From NCBI RefSeq assembly GCF_026967805.1, contig NZ_JAPVBG010000003.1:682001-746000 (forward strand): DNA of 64,000 nucleotides, given 5' to 3'. How positions within the stretch are numbered: the stretch's first letter is position 1; each line of letters opens with the position of its first letter. A program made the translations under genes and the position numbers. This document shows, in pieces, positions 42,248 through 54,023 of the stretch. The notes under the pieces are model-generated. The model searched no databases. It worked only from the letters and a program-made list of their open reading frames with translations, and had not been told where the DNA came from. Source of the DNA: Blastococcus sp. VKM Ac-2987. Its GTDB lineage: Bacteria; Actinomycetota; Actinomycetes; Mycobacteriales; Geodermatophilaceae.

Positions 42248-43288
42248 ATGTTGGCGCTCGCTTACCACGGTCCCGGCACGCGGTCCTGGGAGGAGGTGCC
42301 GGACCCCCGCATCGAGGACCCCGAGGACGCCCTGGTCAGGGTGGACGCCTTCACCATCTGCGGCACCGACCTGCACATCCTGCGGGGGGACGTCCCCGAG
42401 GTGACCAGCGGCCGCATCCTGGGCCACGAGGCGGTCGGCACCGTCCAGGAGGTCGGTGCGGGTGTGCGCACCGTCCGCGCGGGCGACCGGGTGCTCATCT
42501 CCTGCATCACCGCCTGCGGTCGCTGCCGCTTCTGCCGCGAGGCTCGCTACGGCCAGTGCCGCGGCGGAGGCGGCTGGGTGCTGGGGCACACCATCGACGG
42601 CGTGCAGGCCGAGGCGGTGCGGGTCCCGTTCGCCGACGGCTCCGTGCACCGGCTCCCGGACGACGTCTCCGACGAGGCCGCGTTGATGCTCGCCGACATC
42701 TTCCCGACCTCCTACGAGGTGGGTGCGCTCAACGGCGGCGTCCGGCCCGGTGACACGGTGGTCGTCGTCGGCGCCGGGCCGATCGGCCTGGCGGCGGTCA
42801 TGACCGCCGGTCTCTACAGCCCCGAGCGGATCGTCGTCGTGGACCCGGTGGAGAGCCGGCGGGACGCGGCGCTCGCCTTCGGGGCGGACGTGGCCCTGTC
42901 GCCGGAGGACGCGGTGGGCGACGCCGTGCGGGGCCTCACCGACGGCCTGGGCGCCGACGTCACCATCGAGGCCGTCGGGCTCCCCGCCACCTTCGACATG
43001 GCGGTGGAGCTGGTGCGGCCCGGTGGCCGGGTGGCGAACGTCGGCGTGCACGGCCGGCCGACGACGCTGCACCTCGAGGACCTGTGGATCAGGGACGTCA
43101 CGATCACCACCGGGCTGGTGGACACCTCGTCGACCCCGATGCTCCTGCGGATGCTGCGGGCCGGCCGGCTGGACGCGGGGCGCATGCTCACCCACCGGTT
43201 CGGCTTCGACGAGGTGCCCCGGGCCTACGACGTGTTCGACGACCCGGTCAGCTCGAAGGCGCTCAAGGTCGTCGTCGCGCGGAGGTAG
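42248..43288 (+). CDS. Zinc-dependent medium-chain alcohol dehydrogenase
   Basis: The 346-residue protein has the catalytic zinc ligands in FTICGTDLHI (Cys) and GHEAVG (His). The four structural-zinc cysteines are present in CGRCRFCREARYGQC, and the NAD(P)-binding motif is VVVVGAGPIGLAAV. It resembles the threonine/secondary-alcohol dehydrogenase branch that recurs beside dormancy genes in actinobacteria. It likely reoxidises NADH by reducing an aldehyde when oxygen is short, which is inference from context. A perfect hairpin terminator follows. Confidence 0.88.
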   Translation: MLALAYHGPGTRSWEEVPDPRIEDPEDALVRVDAFTICGTDLHILRGDVPEVTSGRILGHEAVGTVQEVGAGVRTVRAGDRVLISCITACGRCRFCREARYGQCRGGGGWVLGHTIDGVQAEAVRVPFADGSVHRLPDDVSDEAALMLADIFPTSYEVGALNGGVRPGDTVVVVGAGPIGLAAVMTAGLYSPERIVVVDPVESRRDAALAFGADVALSPEDAVGDAVRGLTDGLGADVTIEAVGLPATFDMAVELVRPGGRVANVGVHGRPTTLHLEDLWIRDVTITTGLVDTSSTPMLLRMLRAGRLDAGRMLTHRFGFDEVPRAYDVFDDPVSSKALKVVVARR

Positions 43289-43291
43289 CAG

Positions 43292-43334
43292 GGAGGGGTG
43301 GCCGCCGGACGGTCGGTCCGGCGGCCACCCCTCC
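43292..43334. terminator. Bidirectional hairpin terminator
   Basis: A perfect 18-bp inverted repeat (43292-43309 with 43317-43334) and 7-base loop lie between the alcohol dehydrogenase stop (43288) and the stop of the convergent nitroreductase gene (43340). Confidence 0.85.
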
Positions 43335-43339
43335 GGTGC

Positions 43340-44350
43340 TCAGGACGCCGGACCGGACGGCCAGGGCCGGTCCAGCGGCTCGATCGTGTCGGCGAGCGGG
43401 CGCCGGCCGGTGCGCGGGACGGGGAGAGCGCTCATGGGCGCCCAGCCGAGGCGCACGATGACCTGCGGCTCCCCGCCGTCGCCGAGGAGGCCACGCAGCT
43501 GGGCGCGCGTCCCGGGCACCTCCAGGGGCTGGCTGATCGGATCGGTCGCCAGGCCCTGGCGCGTCGCGGTGAGCAGCACCGCGCTGAGCGCCTCGCCCGC
43601 CCGCAGCTGGTCGACGGCGCCGTCGGTCGGCGTGCCCAGGACCGCCAGCACCGTGCCGTCGGTCTCCTCCTCGCCGAGCGTGTTCTGGCGCTGCTCGGCG
43701 GCACCGAAGTGGCGGACCGGGACGGTGCCGTCCGGCCCGTCCGGGACGTTCGCGGCCGGGACCCCCTCCCGGGCCCCCCGGGCGCGACCGGTCCACGTCG
43801 CCGTCTCCTGCGCGAGGCCGGGGGTGAGTGCCTGCTCGACCGCCGCGTGCTCGACGAGGCGGGCCACGAGGTCCCGCGGGGCGGAGCCCTCGAGCACCTG
43901 CAGGAGGCCACCCTGTGCTGCCGCGGCGTCGCGCAGCTCGTCGAGGAACTCCGGCGGCACGGGCCAGGTGGAGAACACCCGCCGGTCGCTGCGCCGCCGC
44001 TCGACGGCCTGGGCCAGCGCGAGGTCCTGAGGGGTCGGGCGGCCCGGCATCGGCTCGACGGCGGCGAGGTGCGCCGGCTGGCGCGGATCGGGCATGCGGT
44101 GGACGGTGGTGCCGATGCCGGCGGCCAGCAGCGCCACCCGCAGGTGGTGGAGGGCCGCACCGCAGCTCAGCCGCAGGTCCCGGCCATCGGGGTCCGTGGC
44201 CGGCAGCGCGCGGGCCGGATCCGCGAACAGGTGGATGGAGCCGTCGCCGATCCGCCAGGTCCACGGTTGGGAGTTGTGGACCGACGGTGCCAGGTTGGCG
44301 AACGACACGGCGGCTCGGGCCGTCGATCGGTCCAGACGGGTGGTCAGCAC
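43340..44350 (-). CDS. Acg-family nitroreductase-like FMN protein
   Basis: The 336-residue protein matches the Acg (Rv2032) family of DosR-controlled nitroreductase homologues. It has the FMN-site motif APSVHNSQPWTWRI near residue 20, then DPDGRDLRLSCGAALHHLRVAL, ERRRSDRRVFSTWPVPPE, and a second half with LGTPTDGAVDQLRAGEALSAVLLTAT. In mycobacteria these proteins lack the classical reductase activity and may sequester FMN. The GTG start has GAGGAG seven bases upstream. It is 23 bases downstream of a flavodoxin-domain gene on the same strand, probably one transcript. Confidence 0.87.
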   Translation of the reverse strand: MLTTRLDRSTARAAVSFANLAPSVHNSQPWTWRIGDGSIHLFADPARALPATDPDGRDLRLSCGAALHHLRVALLAAGIGTTVHRMPDPRQPAHLAAVEPMPGRPTPQDLALAQAVERRRSDRRVFSTWPVPPEFLDELRDAAAAQGGLLQVLEGSAPRDLVARLVEHAAVEQALTPGLAQETATWTGRARGAREGVPAANVPDGPDGTVPVRHFGAAEQRQNTLGEEETDGTVLAVLGTPTDGAVDQLRAGEALSAVLLTATRQGLATDPISQPLEVPGTRAQLRGLLGDGGEPQVIVRLGWAPMSALPVPRTGRRPLADTIEPLDRPWPSGPAS

Positions 44351-44373
44351 GGCATCTCCTCGGATCAGCTGGG

Positions 44374-44943
44374 TCAGGGGTGGGCGTCGGCCGGCGGAGT
44401 CGCCGGCGGGCTCGGCGTGGGGCGGGCGTGCGGGAGCGCGGCGGCGACCGAGCGGGCCCACTGACGGACCGCCGGCCAGTCGCGGTGGTCGCCCGGGGCG
44501 GTGCCGGTCAGGCGGTAGAACACCCGTCCCCACAGCGGGGCCCGGGACAGGTCCACGACGCCGGCGAACATGCGGTGGTCGCGCGGTGCGAAGGCCGGCG
44601 GGAAGCCCTGCTGGATGCGCCGTAGCTCGCTCCCCGTCATGAACCGCATCCGCCGGCTGCCGTACGGGTCGGCCAAACCGCCCACGCTGAAGCACCAGAC
44701 CGGCAGGCCGGTGCCCGCCGCGCGGCCGAGGAACTCCAGAGCGGGGGCCAGCCAGGCCATGTCGTGCACGGCGCTGCCGACGACCAGGGCGTCGAAGGCG
44801 CGCGGGTCCAGGTCCGGCCCCGCCGGGCGGCACGTCGTCCGGCAGCCGTGCCCGGTCAGCTCGGCCGCGATCGCCTCGGCCACCTCGACCGTGGACCCCG
44901 CCGCCGTCGCGTAGGCGACGGCGACCCGTGTCGATGCATCCAT
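44374..44943 (-). CDS. Flavodoxin-domain protein, copy 1 of 2
   Basis: The 189-residue protein has a flavodoxin-like fold with [21 protein letters not shown] as the FMN phosphate loop. [21 protein letters not shown] and [20 protein letters not shown] follow, as in the flavodoxin-5/HemG-like group. It probably carries electrons or reduces a quinone or protoporphyrinogen-type substrate. A strong DosR-like box at 45047 lies about 105 bases before its ATG, in the region shared with the divergent response-regulator gene. The C-terminus is Pro/Ala/Thr-rich. Confidence 0.82.
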   Translation of the reverse strand: MDASTRVAVAYATAAGSTVEVAEAIAAELTGHGCRTTCRPAGPDLDPRAFDALVVGSAVHDMAWLAPALEFLGRAAGTGLPVWCFSVGGLADPYGSRRMRFMTGSELRRIQQGFPPAFAPRDHRMFAGVVDLSRAPLWGRVFYRLTGTAPGDHRDWPAVRQWARSVAAALPHARPTPSPPATPPADAHP

Positions 44944-45046
44944 GGCGTCACGCTGCCGGGGCAGCCGCCCTCCGGGGGAGGGGCGGAGGTCACCGGGCGG
45001 GCGCTGCCGGGTCCCTGCCACCGTCGCCGATCGGAGGCGGCAGGTC

Positions 45047-45060
45047 GGGACCTTCGGCCC
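45047..45060. promoter_or_regulatory. DosR-like box in front of the response regulator gene
   Basis: GGGAC-CTTC-GGCCC fits GGGNC-N4-GNCCC fully. Its centre is 43-44 bases before the transcription start predicted from the -10 at 45084, the position expected for a DosR-type activator, and suggests autoregulation. Confidence 0.65.
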
Positions 45061-45081
45061 TGCGCCTCCCGCCGCCTCGTT

Positions 45082-45089
45082 CCTAGCGT
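45082..45089 (+). promoter_or_regulatory. -10 element CCTAGCGT of the response regulator gene
   Basis: TAGCGT matches TANNNT. The extended string CCTAGCGT recurs, on the minus strand, before the CBS/BON gene and before the membrane-protein gene at 34.1 kb. Confidence 0.55.
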
Positions 45090-45165
45090 TCACCCGGACG
45101 GAGGCGCCGCCGGTGCCGCCGGACGGCCGTGCCCGGGGACGGGCGGAGACCTCCAGGATGGACCC

Positions 45166-45840
45166 GTGAGCACCGAACAGCCGAGCCCGATCAAGGTCTT
45201 CCTGCTCGACGACCACGAGGTGGTCCGCCGGGGCGTCGCCGACGTCCTGGAGAGCTCCGGCGAGATCACCGTGATCGGCGAGGGCAAGAACGCCTCGGAG
45301 GCGCTGGCCCGCGTGCCGGCGCTGCAGCCGGACGTCGCCGTCCTCGACGTGCGGCTGCCCGACGGCGACGGCGTGACGGTCTGCCGGGAGCTGCGTTCCC
45401 GCATGCCCGACCTCAAGGTGATCATGCTGACCAGCTACAGCGACGACGAGGCGCTGTTCGAGGCGATCATGGCGGGGGCCTCGGGCTACCTGCTCAAGCA
45501 GATCCTCGGCCAGGACCTCGTCAGTGCCGTCCGCACCGTGGCCCAGGGTGGGTCGCTGCTCGACCCGACCGCGACCACGGCCGTCCTGGAACGCATGCGC
45601 CGCGCCGCCGAGCCCGCCGGCCCGCTCGCCAAGCTCAGCGACCAGGAGCGGACCGTGCTCGAGCTGATCGGTGAGGGGCTGACGAACCGGCAGATCGGGG
45701 AGCGCATGTTCCTCGCCGAGAAGACGGTGAAGAACTACGTGTCGCACCTGCTCGCCAAGCTCGGCTTCGAGCGTCGCACCCAGGCCGCCGTGCTGGCCGC
45801 GGAGCTGCGCAGCGCGCCGTCGGGCAGCCGTCCCCGCTGA
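45166..45840 (+). CDS. dosR: DosR/DevR-like response regulator (NarL/FixJ family)
   Basis: The 224-residue protein has a receiver domain with acidic pair Asp15/Asp16, phospho-acceptor Asp61 in [21 protein letters not shown], and Lys111 in GYLLKQ. The C-terminal LuxR-type HTH reads [44 protein letters not shown]. Long stretches ([44 protein letters not shown]) are almost identical to M. tuberculosis DosR, including the Thr/Ser-type dimerisation helix region. It should activate hypoxia/NO/CO-responsive genes through GGGAC-N4-GTCCC boxes. It faces its presumed kinase gene, with stops 15 bases apart. Confidence 0.9.
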   Translation: MSTEQPSPIKVFLLDDHEVVRRGVADVLESSGEITVIGEGKNASEALARVPALQPDVAVLDVRLPDGDGVTVCRELRSRMPDLKVIMLTSYSDDEALFEAIMAGASGYLLKQILGQDLVSAVRTVAQGGSLLDPTATTAVLERMRRAAEPAGPLAKLSDQERTVLELIGEGLTNRQIGERMFLAEKTVKNYVSHLLAKLGFERRTQAAVLAAELRSAPSGSRPR

Positions 45841-45855
45841 CCGCGACCGCCCCGC

Positions 45856-49159
<3,304 letters not shown>

Positions 49160-49194
49160 GGTGGGTCCTCCCGTCGGGGCGGTGGCCGGGGCGT

Positions 49195-49860
49195 TCACGA
49201 GGAGGCGTTCACGTCGACCGGCGCGCCGCGGTGACCGTCGGCGTCACCGGGCAGCACCTGGGCACCGACCACGCCGGGGACCGTCCGGGCGAGCGCGTGC
49301 AGGGCCCGCTGCTCCACCGCGGCGGAAGGCTCCGGGGTCCCGGCGGTGCGCCGCACCGTGGCGATCCCCTCGACCACGGTCACCTCCCAGTCGCCGAGGT
49401 CGCCGGTGTAGCCCTCGATCAGGCGCAGCAGGTCGCGCCGGATCTCGTCATCGGGTCGCACGAGGGCGCGCAGCAGGTCGCGCCGGCTCACGATGCCGGC
49501 CAGGCGGCCGTCCTCCAGCACCGGCACGCTGCGGAGCCGGTCGTCGACGAACAGCCGGGCGACGTCGGAGACGTCCCCGCCGGCGTCCACGGTCCGCACG
49601 CCCCGGGTCATGACGCCGCGCACCAGGAGTGGCGGCGTCGGGTCGGCCGGTCCGTCGCGGCGAAGGTGGAGCCGGGGATCGGCGGGCAGCCGGTCCCGGA
49701 GCACGTCGGCCTCGGCGACGATGCCCACCAGCCGGTCGTTCCCGTCGACCACCGGCAGCGCGGCGTACCCGTGCTCGGCCATCACCTCGGCGGCGTACTT
49801 CGTCGACGTGTCGGGGCCCACGGTGACCACCTCGCGGGTCATGACGTCGCGTACCTGCAC
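49195..49860 (-). CDS. CBS-pair and BON domain protein (hypoxic response protein-like)
   Basis: The 221-residue protein has two CBS motifs (VQVRDVMTREVVTVGPDTSTKYAAEVM and LVRGVMTRGVRTVDAGGDVSDVARLF). A C-terminal BON domain follows (LIEGYTGDLGDWEVTVVEGIATV). CBS pairs bind adenine nucleotides; Hrp1 of the mycobacterial DosR regulon is a CBS protein, though without BON. The GTG start has AGGGAG upstream. Its promoter has the -10 CCTAGCGT (49904-49911, minus), and two DosR-like boxes lie 47 and 68 bases further up. Confidence 0.85.
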   Translation of the reverse strand: MQVRDVMTREVVTVGPDTSTKYAAEVMAEHGYAALPVVDGNDRLVGIVAEADVLRDRLPADPRLHLRRDGPADPTPPLLVRGVMTRGVRTVDAGGDVSDVARLFVDDRLRSVPVLEDGRLAGIVSRRDLLRALVRPDDEIRRDLLRLIEGYTGDLGDWEVTVVEGIATVRRTAGTPEPSAAVEQRALHALARTVPGVVGAQVLPGDADGHRGAPVDVNASS

Positions 49861-49903
49861 GATGCGCTCCCTGGTCGGGCTCTGCCTGTCCGGTCGGACG
49901 CCG

Positions 49904-49911
49904 ACGCTAGG
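49904..49911 (-). promoter_or_regulatory. -10 element CCTAGCGT of the CBS-USP-flavodoxin operon
   Basis: Read on the minus strand, the string is the same eight bases as in front of the response regulator gene. A half-site (GGGTC on the plus strand at 49933) sits where a proximal box would be expected. Confidence 0.5.
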
Positions 49912-49955
49912 AGGGGCGGGCGCGTCGTCGCAGGGTCGCCCGGGTGGGTTCCGCC

Positions 49956-49969
49956 GGGACGTTGGTCCC
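49956..49969. promoter_or_regulatory. DosR-like box, perfect palindrome arms
   Basis: CGGGAC-GTTG-GTCCCG has perfect 6-bp arms, the best box in the window. It lies between the divergent CBS/BON and USP genes. Confidence 0.65.
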
Positions 49970-49976
49970 GGATCGC

Positions 49977-49990
49977 GGGACTGGAGACCC
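49977..49990. promoter_or_regulatory. DosR-like box, second of a tandem pair
   Basis: GGGAC-TGGA-GACCC fits the box and is centred 21 bases, two helical turns, from the first. For the plus-strand USP gene it lies 24 bases before GATCGT (50015-50020), a possible -10. Confidence 0.55.
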
Positions 49991-50068
49991 GGCGACGCGG
50001 TGGCGGACCGGGCCGATCGTGGGCTTGAGCCCGGCACCGGCCGGGCCGGTCAGCACCGGGGAGTTGCC

Positions 50069-51085
50069 GTGGGCGTAGCAGGGGACCGGGGCGTCGGCGG
50101 TCCGGTGCCGCCGGACCGCGTGGTCGTGGGCGTGGACGGCTCCGGGCCCTCCCGGGCCGCTCTGGCGCACGCGCTCGTGGCGGCGGCGCGCCGCGGTGGC
50201 CGCGTGGAGATCGTCACCTGCTACGTCGTCGAGCTCCACCAGCTGGGCGGGGTGCCGGTCGTCCTCCCCGACCTGGCGGGCACCCGGGAGGACGCCGCCG
50301 CCCGGGCGCGGGCGCTGGTGGACGAGCTGCGAGGAGACGGCTCGCTCGCGCACGTGCCCGGCCTGCCGGAGGTCGAGGTGGTGGTTAGCGCGGTGCCGGG
50401 CCCGGCTGCGCAGGCGCTCGTCGACCGCTCGCGGGACGCCGACCTGCTGGTGGTCGGCAGCCGCGGACGCGGCGGCGCGCGCAGCGCTCTGCTGGGTTCG
50501 GTGGCGCTGCACTGCGCCACCCACGCCGCCTGCCCGGTGGTGGTCGTGCACGCAGGTGCCGGCTCCGACCGGATGCGCGTCGTCGTCGGTGACGACGGGT
50601 CCCCGGGAGCGCGCGCAGCCCTGGTCGCGGCGGTCGACGAGGGGGCCCGCGCCGGGACGGACGTGGAGGTGGTGGTGGCCTACGCGATCGAGGACTTCTG
50701 GCTCGACCTGACCACGGTCGTCGTGCCCCCGACGCAGCAGATCCGCGACGAGCTCCGCGACCGCACCGAGCGGACGGTCGCCGGGATCCTCGCCGACCGG
50801 GCCGCGGCGGGCCGCCCGGTGCCGGCGGTGCGCACCTCCGTCGTGCCCGGGCATGCGGCCGACGTGCTGGTCGACCGTGCCGGCGCCGACGGTCTGCTGG
50901 TGGTCGGCAGCCGGGGCGGGGGGATGCTGCGCGGGCTGCTCCTGGGCTCGGTGGCGCTGCACTGCGCCATCCACGCGCCCGGTGCCGTCATGGTGGTCCA
51001 CCCGCGGGAGGAACGGGGCGGGCCGCACCCTCCGGCCACGCGCGCGCCCGAGGAGGGCCGCCCGGCGCCCTCCGTGCCGGCATGA
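50069..51085 (+). CDS. Tandem universal stress protein, copy 3 of 4
   Basis: The 338-residue protein has two complete USP domains (VVVGVDGSGPSRAALAHAL and VVVGDDGSPGARAALVAAV). ATP motifs are intact in both (VVGSRGRGGARSALLGSVALH and VVGSRGGGMLRGLLLGSVALH). It should bind ATP as Rv2623 does. The C-terminal 25 residues are Pro/Glu-rich. GTG 50069 is chosen because GGGGAG lies five bases upstream. The stop overlaps the start of the SRPBCC gene (ATGA). Confidence 0.88.
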   Translation: MGVAGDRGVGGPVPPDRVVVGVDGSGPSRAALAHALVAAARRGGRVEIVTCYVVELHQLGGVPVVLPDLAGTREDAAARARALVDELRGDGSLAHVPGLPEVEVVVSAVPGPAAQALVDRSRDADLLVVGSRGRGGARSALLGSVALHCATHAACPVVVVHAGAGSDRMRVVVGDDGSPGARAALVAAVDEGARAGTDVEVVVAYAIEDFWLDLTTVVVPPTQQIRDELRDRTERTVAGILADRAAAGRPVPAVRTSVVPGHAADVLVDRAGADGLLVVGSRGGGMLRGLLLGSVALHCAIHAPGAVMVVHPREERGGPHPPATRAPEEGRPAPSVPA

Positions 51086-51972
51086 GGCCGCTCACCTCCC
51101 TCCGGCGCTCGGCCCGCGTCCTCCGGCAGCATCACCCGGCTGTCCGGGACGGCGGCCCGGCCGTCGGCGCCCGCACCGGGACGGCGGCCGGCGCGATCCG
51201 GGTCCTGCTGGCCCTGCTCACCTCACCCGGCCTGCGCGCCCGCCGGGCGGTGCGTGGCGCCACGACCGCCGAGGTGGCCGCCCCGATGCCCGGCGACGAG
51301 CTGGTGCCTGCGCCCGTACTCGGCTACACGCGCGCGGTCACGCTCGAGGCGCCCGTCGAGGACGTGTGGCCCTGGCTGGCCCAGATAGGGCAGGGCCGCG
51401 GCGGCTTCTACAGCTACGACGGGCTGGAGAACCTGGTCGGCTGCCGGGTGCGCAGCGCCACCACCCTGCTGCCCGAAGACTTGCGGTTGCGCACCGGGGA
51501 CCTGGTGCGGCTGGGGCCCGACGGGCATCCCTGCTTCCGGGTCGAGCGGGCCGAGGCGCCGGCCACCCTGGTCCTGGTCAGCGCCGACCCCCGGCCGCCG
51601 CACGCCGCCGGCTCCGTCCGGACCGATCGCACGGTGGCCACCTGGCAGTGGTCGCTGCGCCCGGCGCGGGAGGGCCGGGCCACCCGGGTCGTCGTCCGGC
51701 AGCGGCTCGTCCACCCGCGGTCGCAGTCGCTGCTTTGGCGCGTCGTCGAGCCGCTGAACTACGTCATGGAGCAGCGGATGCTGTCCGGTCTCGAGGCCCG
51801 GGCACGGCGCGGTGGCAGCGCTCGACCGGCCGGGCGTGGCCGGCCCCGCCCGGGACGGTTCCGCCGGGGGCCGAAGGTCCCCGCGACGGCGGGACGTCGG
51901 CCCGCGGCCCCGCCGGCCGCGGCCGGTGAGGCTGTCGATGCCAGGACGGGCGAGAACGAGGAGACCCGGTGA
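51082..51972 (+). CDS. SRPBCC-fold protein
   Basis: The 296-residue protein has a basic N-terminus with one hydrophobic segment. An SRPBCC (START-like) ligand-binding domain follows, from GYTRAVTLEAPVEDVWPWLAQIGQGRGGFYSYDGLENLVGCRV to about residue 235 (VVEPLNYVMEQRMLSGL). The last 55 residues are Arg/Pro/Ala low complexity. Ligand and role are unknown. It is translationally coupled to USP genes on both sides (ATGA before, GTGA after), and a DosR-like box lies inside its 3' end. Confidence 0.75.
   Translation: MRPLTSLRRSARVLRQHHPAVRDGGPAVGARTGTAAGAIRVLLALLTSPGLRARRAVRGATTAEVAAPMPGDELVPAPVLGYTRAVTLEAPVEDVWPWLAQIGQGRGGFYSYDGLENLVGCRVRSATTLLPEDLRLRTGDLVRLGPDGHPCFRVERAEAPATLVLVSADPRPPHAAGSVRTDRTVATWQWSLRPAREGRATRVVVRQRLVHPRSQSLLWRVVEPLNYVMEQRMLSGLEARARRGGSARPAGRGRPRPGRFRRGPKVPATAGRRPAAPPAAAGEAVDARTGENEETR
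51868..51881. promoter_or_regulatory. DosR-like box inside the end of the SRPBCC gene
   Basis: GGGCC-GAAG-GTCCC fits the box and lies 87 bases before the start of USP copy 4, in the low-complexity tail of the upstream gene. No TANNNT element is found at the expected distance. Confidence 0.45.
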
Positions 51973-52949
51973 CCGACGTGAGCGCGCAGGGACCACCTTC
52001 CGACGCCAGCGGCCGGCCGCGGCTGGTGGTGGGGATCGACGGGTCGGAGCATTCCCGGTCGGCCCTGGCGTGGGCCCTGGCCGAGGCCACCCGCCGCTCG
52101 GCTACGGTCGACGTCGTCACCACCTTCCAGGTCGACTTCTACTGGAGCGAGGCCTATCCGCTGGACGCGGAGCGCATCGACAGCGTCCGCGCCGAGACCG
52201 AGGCCCGGTCCCGTGCCTTCCTGGACGAGGTCCGGGCGGCGCCCGAGGTGGCGGGGGTGCCCGGCGCCACCGACGTCCCCGTCACGGTGCACGTGCTCGA
52301 CGGTGCGCCGGCCGAGCAGCTGGTCCACCGGTCCGCGGCGGCGGATCTCCTGGTCGTGGGCAGCCGGGGACGGGGCGCGGTGCGCAGCACCGTGCTCGGC
52401 TCGGTGGCGCTGCACTGCTCGGTGCACGCCCACTGCCCGGTCGTGGTCGTGCGGCCGGGGCAGCGGGCGGTGGACGGGCCCGTCGTGGTCGGGGTGGACG
52501 ACTCGCCCGCCGGGCGGACCGCCCTGCACCACGCCGCCGGCGAGGCGCGGCGGCGCGACCGCCGGCTCGACGTGGTCGTCGCCCGGGTCCCGGCCGACAC
52601 CTGGAGCGAGCTGTCCGCAATGAGCGGCCCTTCGGCCGAGGAGCTGTGCGCGGACGCCGTGCGCTCCGGGCAGCGGCTGGTCGACGAGGTCCTCGGCGGC
52701 GCGCCGGACGTGGACGTGCGGGTCGTCGCCGACGTCGGTCCGGCCGACCGGGTGCTCGTGCAGCAGGCGGAGGGCGCCTCGCTGCTCGTCGTGGGCAGCC
52801 GCAGCCGCAGCCGGCTCGCGGGCATGGTGCTCGGGTCGGTCGCGCTGCGCACCGTCGTGCACGCACCCTGCCCCATCATGGTGGTGCACCCGCCACGCAC
52901 GGGGACGCCGGGCCGGCCCGCCGTGGCCGCGGCCGCGCCCCAGGGCTGA
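51969..52949 (+). CDS. Tandem universal stress protein, copy 4 of 4
   Basis: The 326-residue protein has two USP domains. The first is LVVGIDGSEHSRSALAWALAEA ending VVGSRGRGAVRSTVLGSVALH. The second is VVVGVDDSPAGRTALHHAAGEA ending VVGSRSRSRLAGMVLGSVALR. It resembles copy 3 more than copies 1 and 2 in the segment before CPVVVV, suggesting a local duplication around the SRPBCC gene. The GTG start overlaps the SRPBCC stop, and an alcohol dehydrogenase gene follows 16 bases after its stop. Confidence 0.88.
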   Translation: MTDVSAQGPPSDASGRPRLVVGIDGSEHSRSALAWALAEATRRSATVDVVTTFQVDFYWSEAYPLDAERIDSVRAETEARSRAFLDEVRAAPEVAGVPGATDVPVTVHVLDGAPAEQLVHRSAAADLLVVGSRGRGAVRSTVLGSVALHCSVHAHCPVVVVRPGQRAVDGPVVVGVDDSPAGRTALHHAAGEARRRDRRLDVVVARVPADTWSELSAMSGPSAEELCADAVRSGQRLVDEVLGGAPDVDVRVVADVGPADRVLVQQAEGASLLVVGSRSRSRLAGMVLGSVALRTVVHAPCPIMVVHPPRTGTPGRPAVAAAAPQG

Positions 52950-52965
52950 GCCGGCGGCATCCGGG

Positions 52966-53964
52966 ATGCAGGCGTGGACGGTCGCCGCACCGGCGCCGAT
53001 CGACGCCGGGCCGTTGCGCCGGGTGGAGCGGGCCCTGCCCGAGCCCGGGCCCGGCCAGGTGCGCGTGGCGGTGAGCTGCTGCGGTGTCTGCCGCACGGAC
53101 CTGCACCTGGCCGAGGGCGACCTCGCCCAGCGCCGGCCGGGCGTCGTCCCGGGGCACGAGGTGGTCGGACGGGTGGACGCCCTCGGTCCCGGGGCCGGTC
53201 GCTTCGCGATCGGGGACCGGATCGGCGTCCCGTGGCTGGGCGGCACCGACGGCACGTGCCGGTTCTGCCGGCGCGGCCAGGAGAACCTGTGCACGTCGCC
53301 GTCGTTCACCGGCTGGGACCTCGACGGCGGGTACGCCGAGGCGTGCCTGGTGGACGAGCGGTTCGCCCACCGGCTCCCGGACGAGCTACCGGACGAGCAG
53401 GCCGCCCCGCTGCTGTGCGCCGGGATCATCGGCTACCGCGCCCTCCGCTGCGCCGCGGTCCCGCCCGGCGGCCGGCTGGGCATCTACGGCTTCGGCGGCA
53501 GCGCGCACCTGACCGCCCAGGTGGCGCTCGGCCAGGGACTGCGGGTGCACGTGCTGACCCGCGGCGAGCACAACCGCCGCCTGGCGAGGGCACTCGGTGC
53601 GGACTCGGTCGGGGACGCGACCGACGCCCCGCCCGAGCCGCTCGACGGCGCGATCCTCTTCGCGCCGGCCGGGGAGCTGGTGCCGGTCGCCCTGCGGGCC
53701 CTCGACCGCGGCGCCACCCTGGCGGTCGCCGGCATCTGGCTCTCCCGCATCCCCGGGCTGGACTACGCCCGGGAGTTGTTCGAGGAGCGGCGGCTGCGCA
53801 GCGTCACCGCCAGCACCCGGCGTGACGGCGAGGAGTTCATGCGGCTGGCGGCCCGCCTCGGCATCGCCGCGACCACGGTGGCGTACCCGATGGCGGACGC
53901 CCCTCGAGCGCTCGCCGACCTGGCGCACGGGCGGTTCGGCGGGGCGGCCGTGCTGCACGCCTGA
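52966..53964 (+). CDS. Zinc-dependent alcohol dehydrogenase (AdhA-like)
   Basis: The 332-residue protein has the catalytic zinc ligands in SCCGVCRTDLHLAEGD and GHEVVG, and the cofactor-binding GIYGFGGSAHLTAQVA with the AdhA-type GFGGSAH. The structural zinc site reads GTDGTCRFCRRGQENLC. The first cysteine of the usual C-G-x-C-x2-C-x7-C is replaced, leaving three cysteines and a nearby Asp. It probably reduces aldehydes with NAD(P)H. It ends the USP-SRPBCC-USP-ADH gene string, which is likely one transcript under the 49.98 kb boxes. Confidence 0.85.
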   Translation: MQAWTVAAPAPIDAGPLRRVERALPEPGPGQVRVAVSCCGVCRTDLHLAEGDLAQRRPGVVPGHEVVGRVDALGPGAGRFAIGDRIGVPWLGGTDGTCRFCRRGQENLCTSPSFTGWDLDGGYAEACLVDERFAHRLPDELPDEQAAPLLCAGIIGYRALRCAAVPPGGRLGIYGFGGSAHLTAQVALGQGLRVHVLTRGEHNRRLARALGADSVGDATDAPPEPLDGAILFAPAGELVPVALRALDRGATLAVAGIWLSRIPGLDYARELFEERRLRSVTASTRRDGEEFMRLAARLGIAATTVAYPMADAPRALADLAHGRFGGAAVLHA

Positions 53965-54023
53965 GCGGCAGCCCCCCGGCAGCCACCGGGAGGACCGGGG
54001 GACGACGGTGGTGCCGGCGGTGG

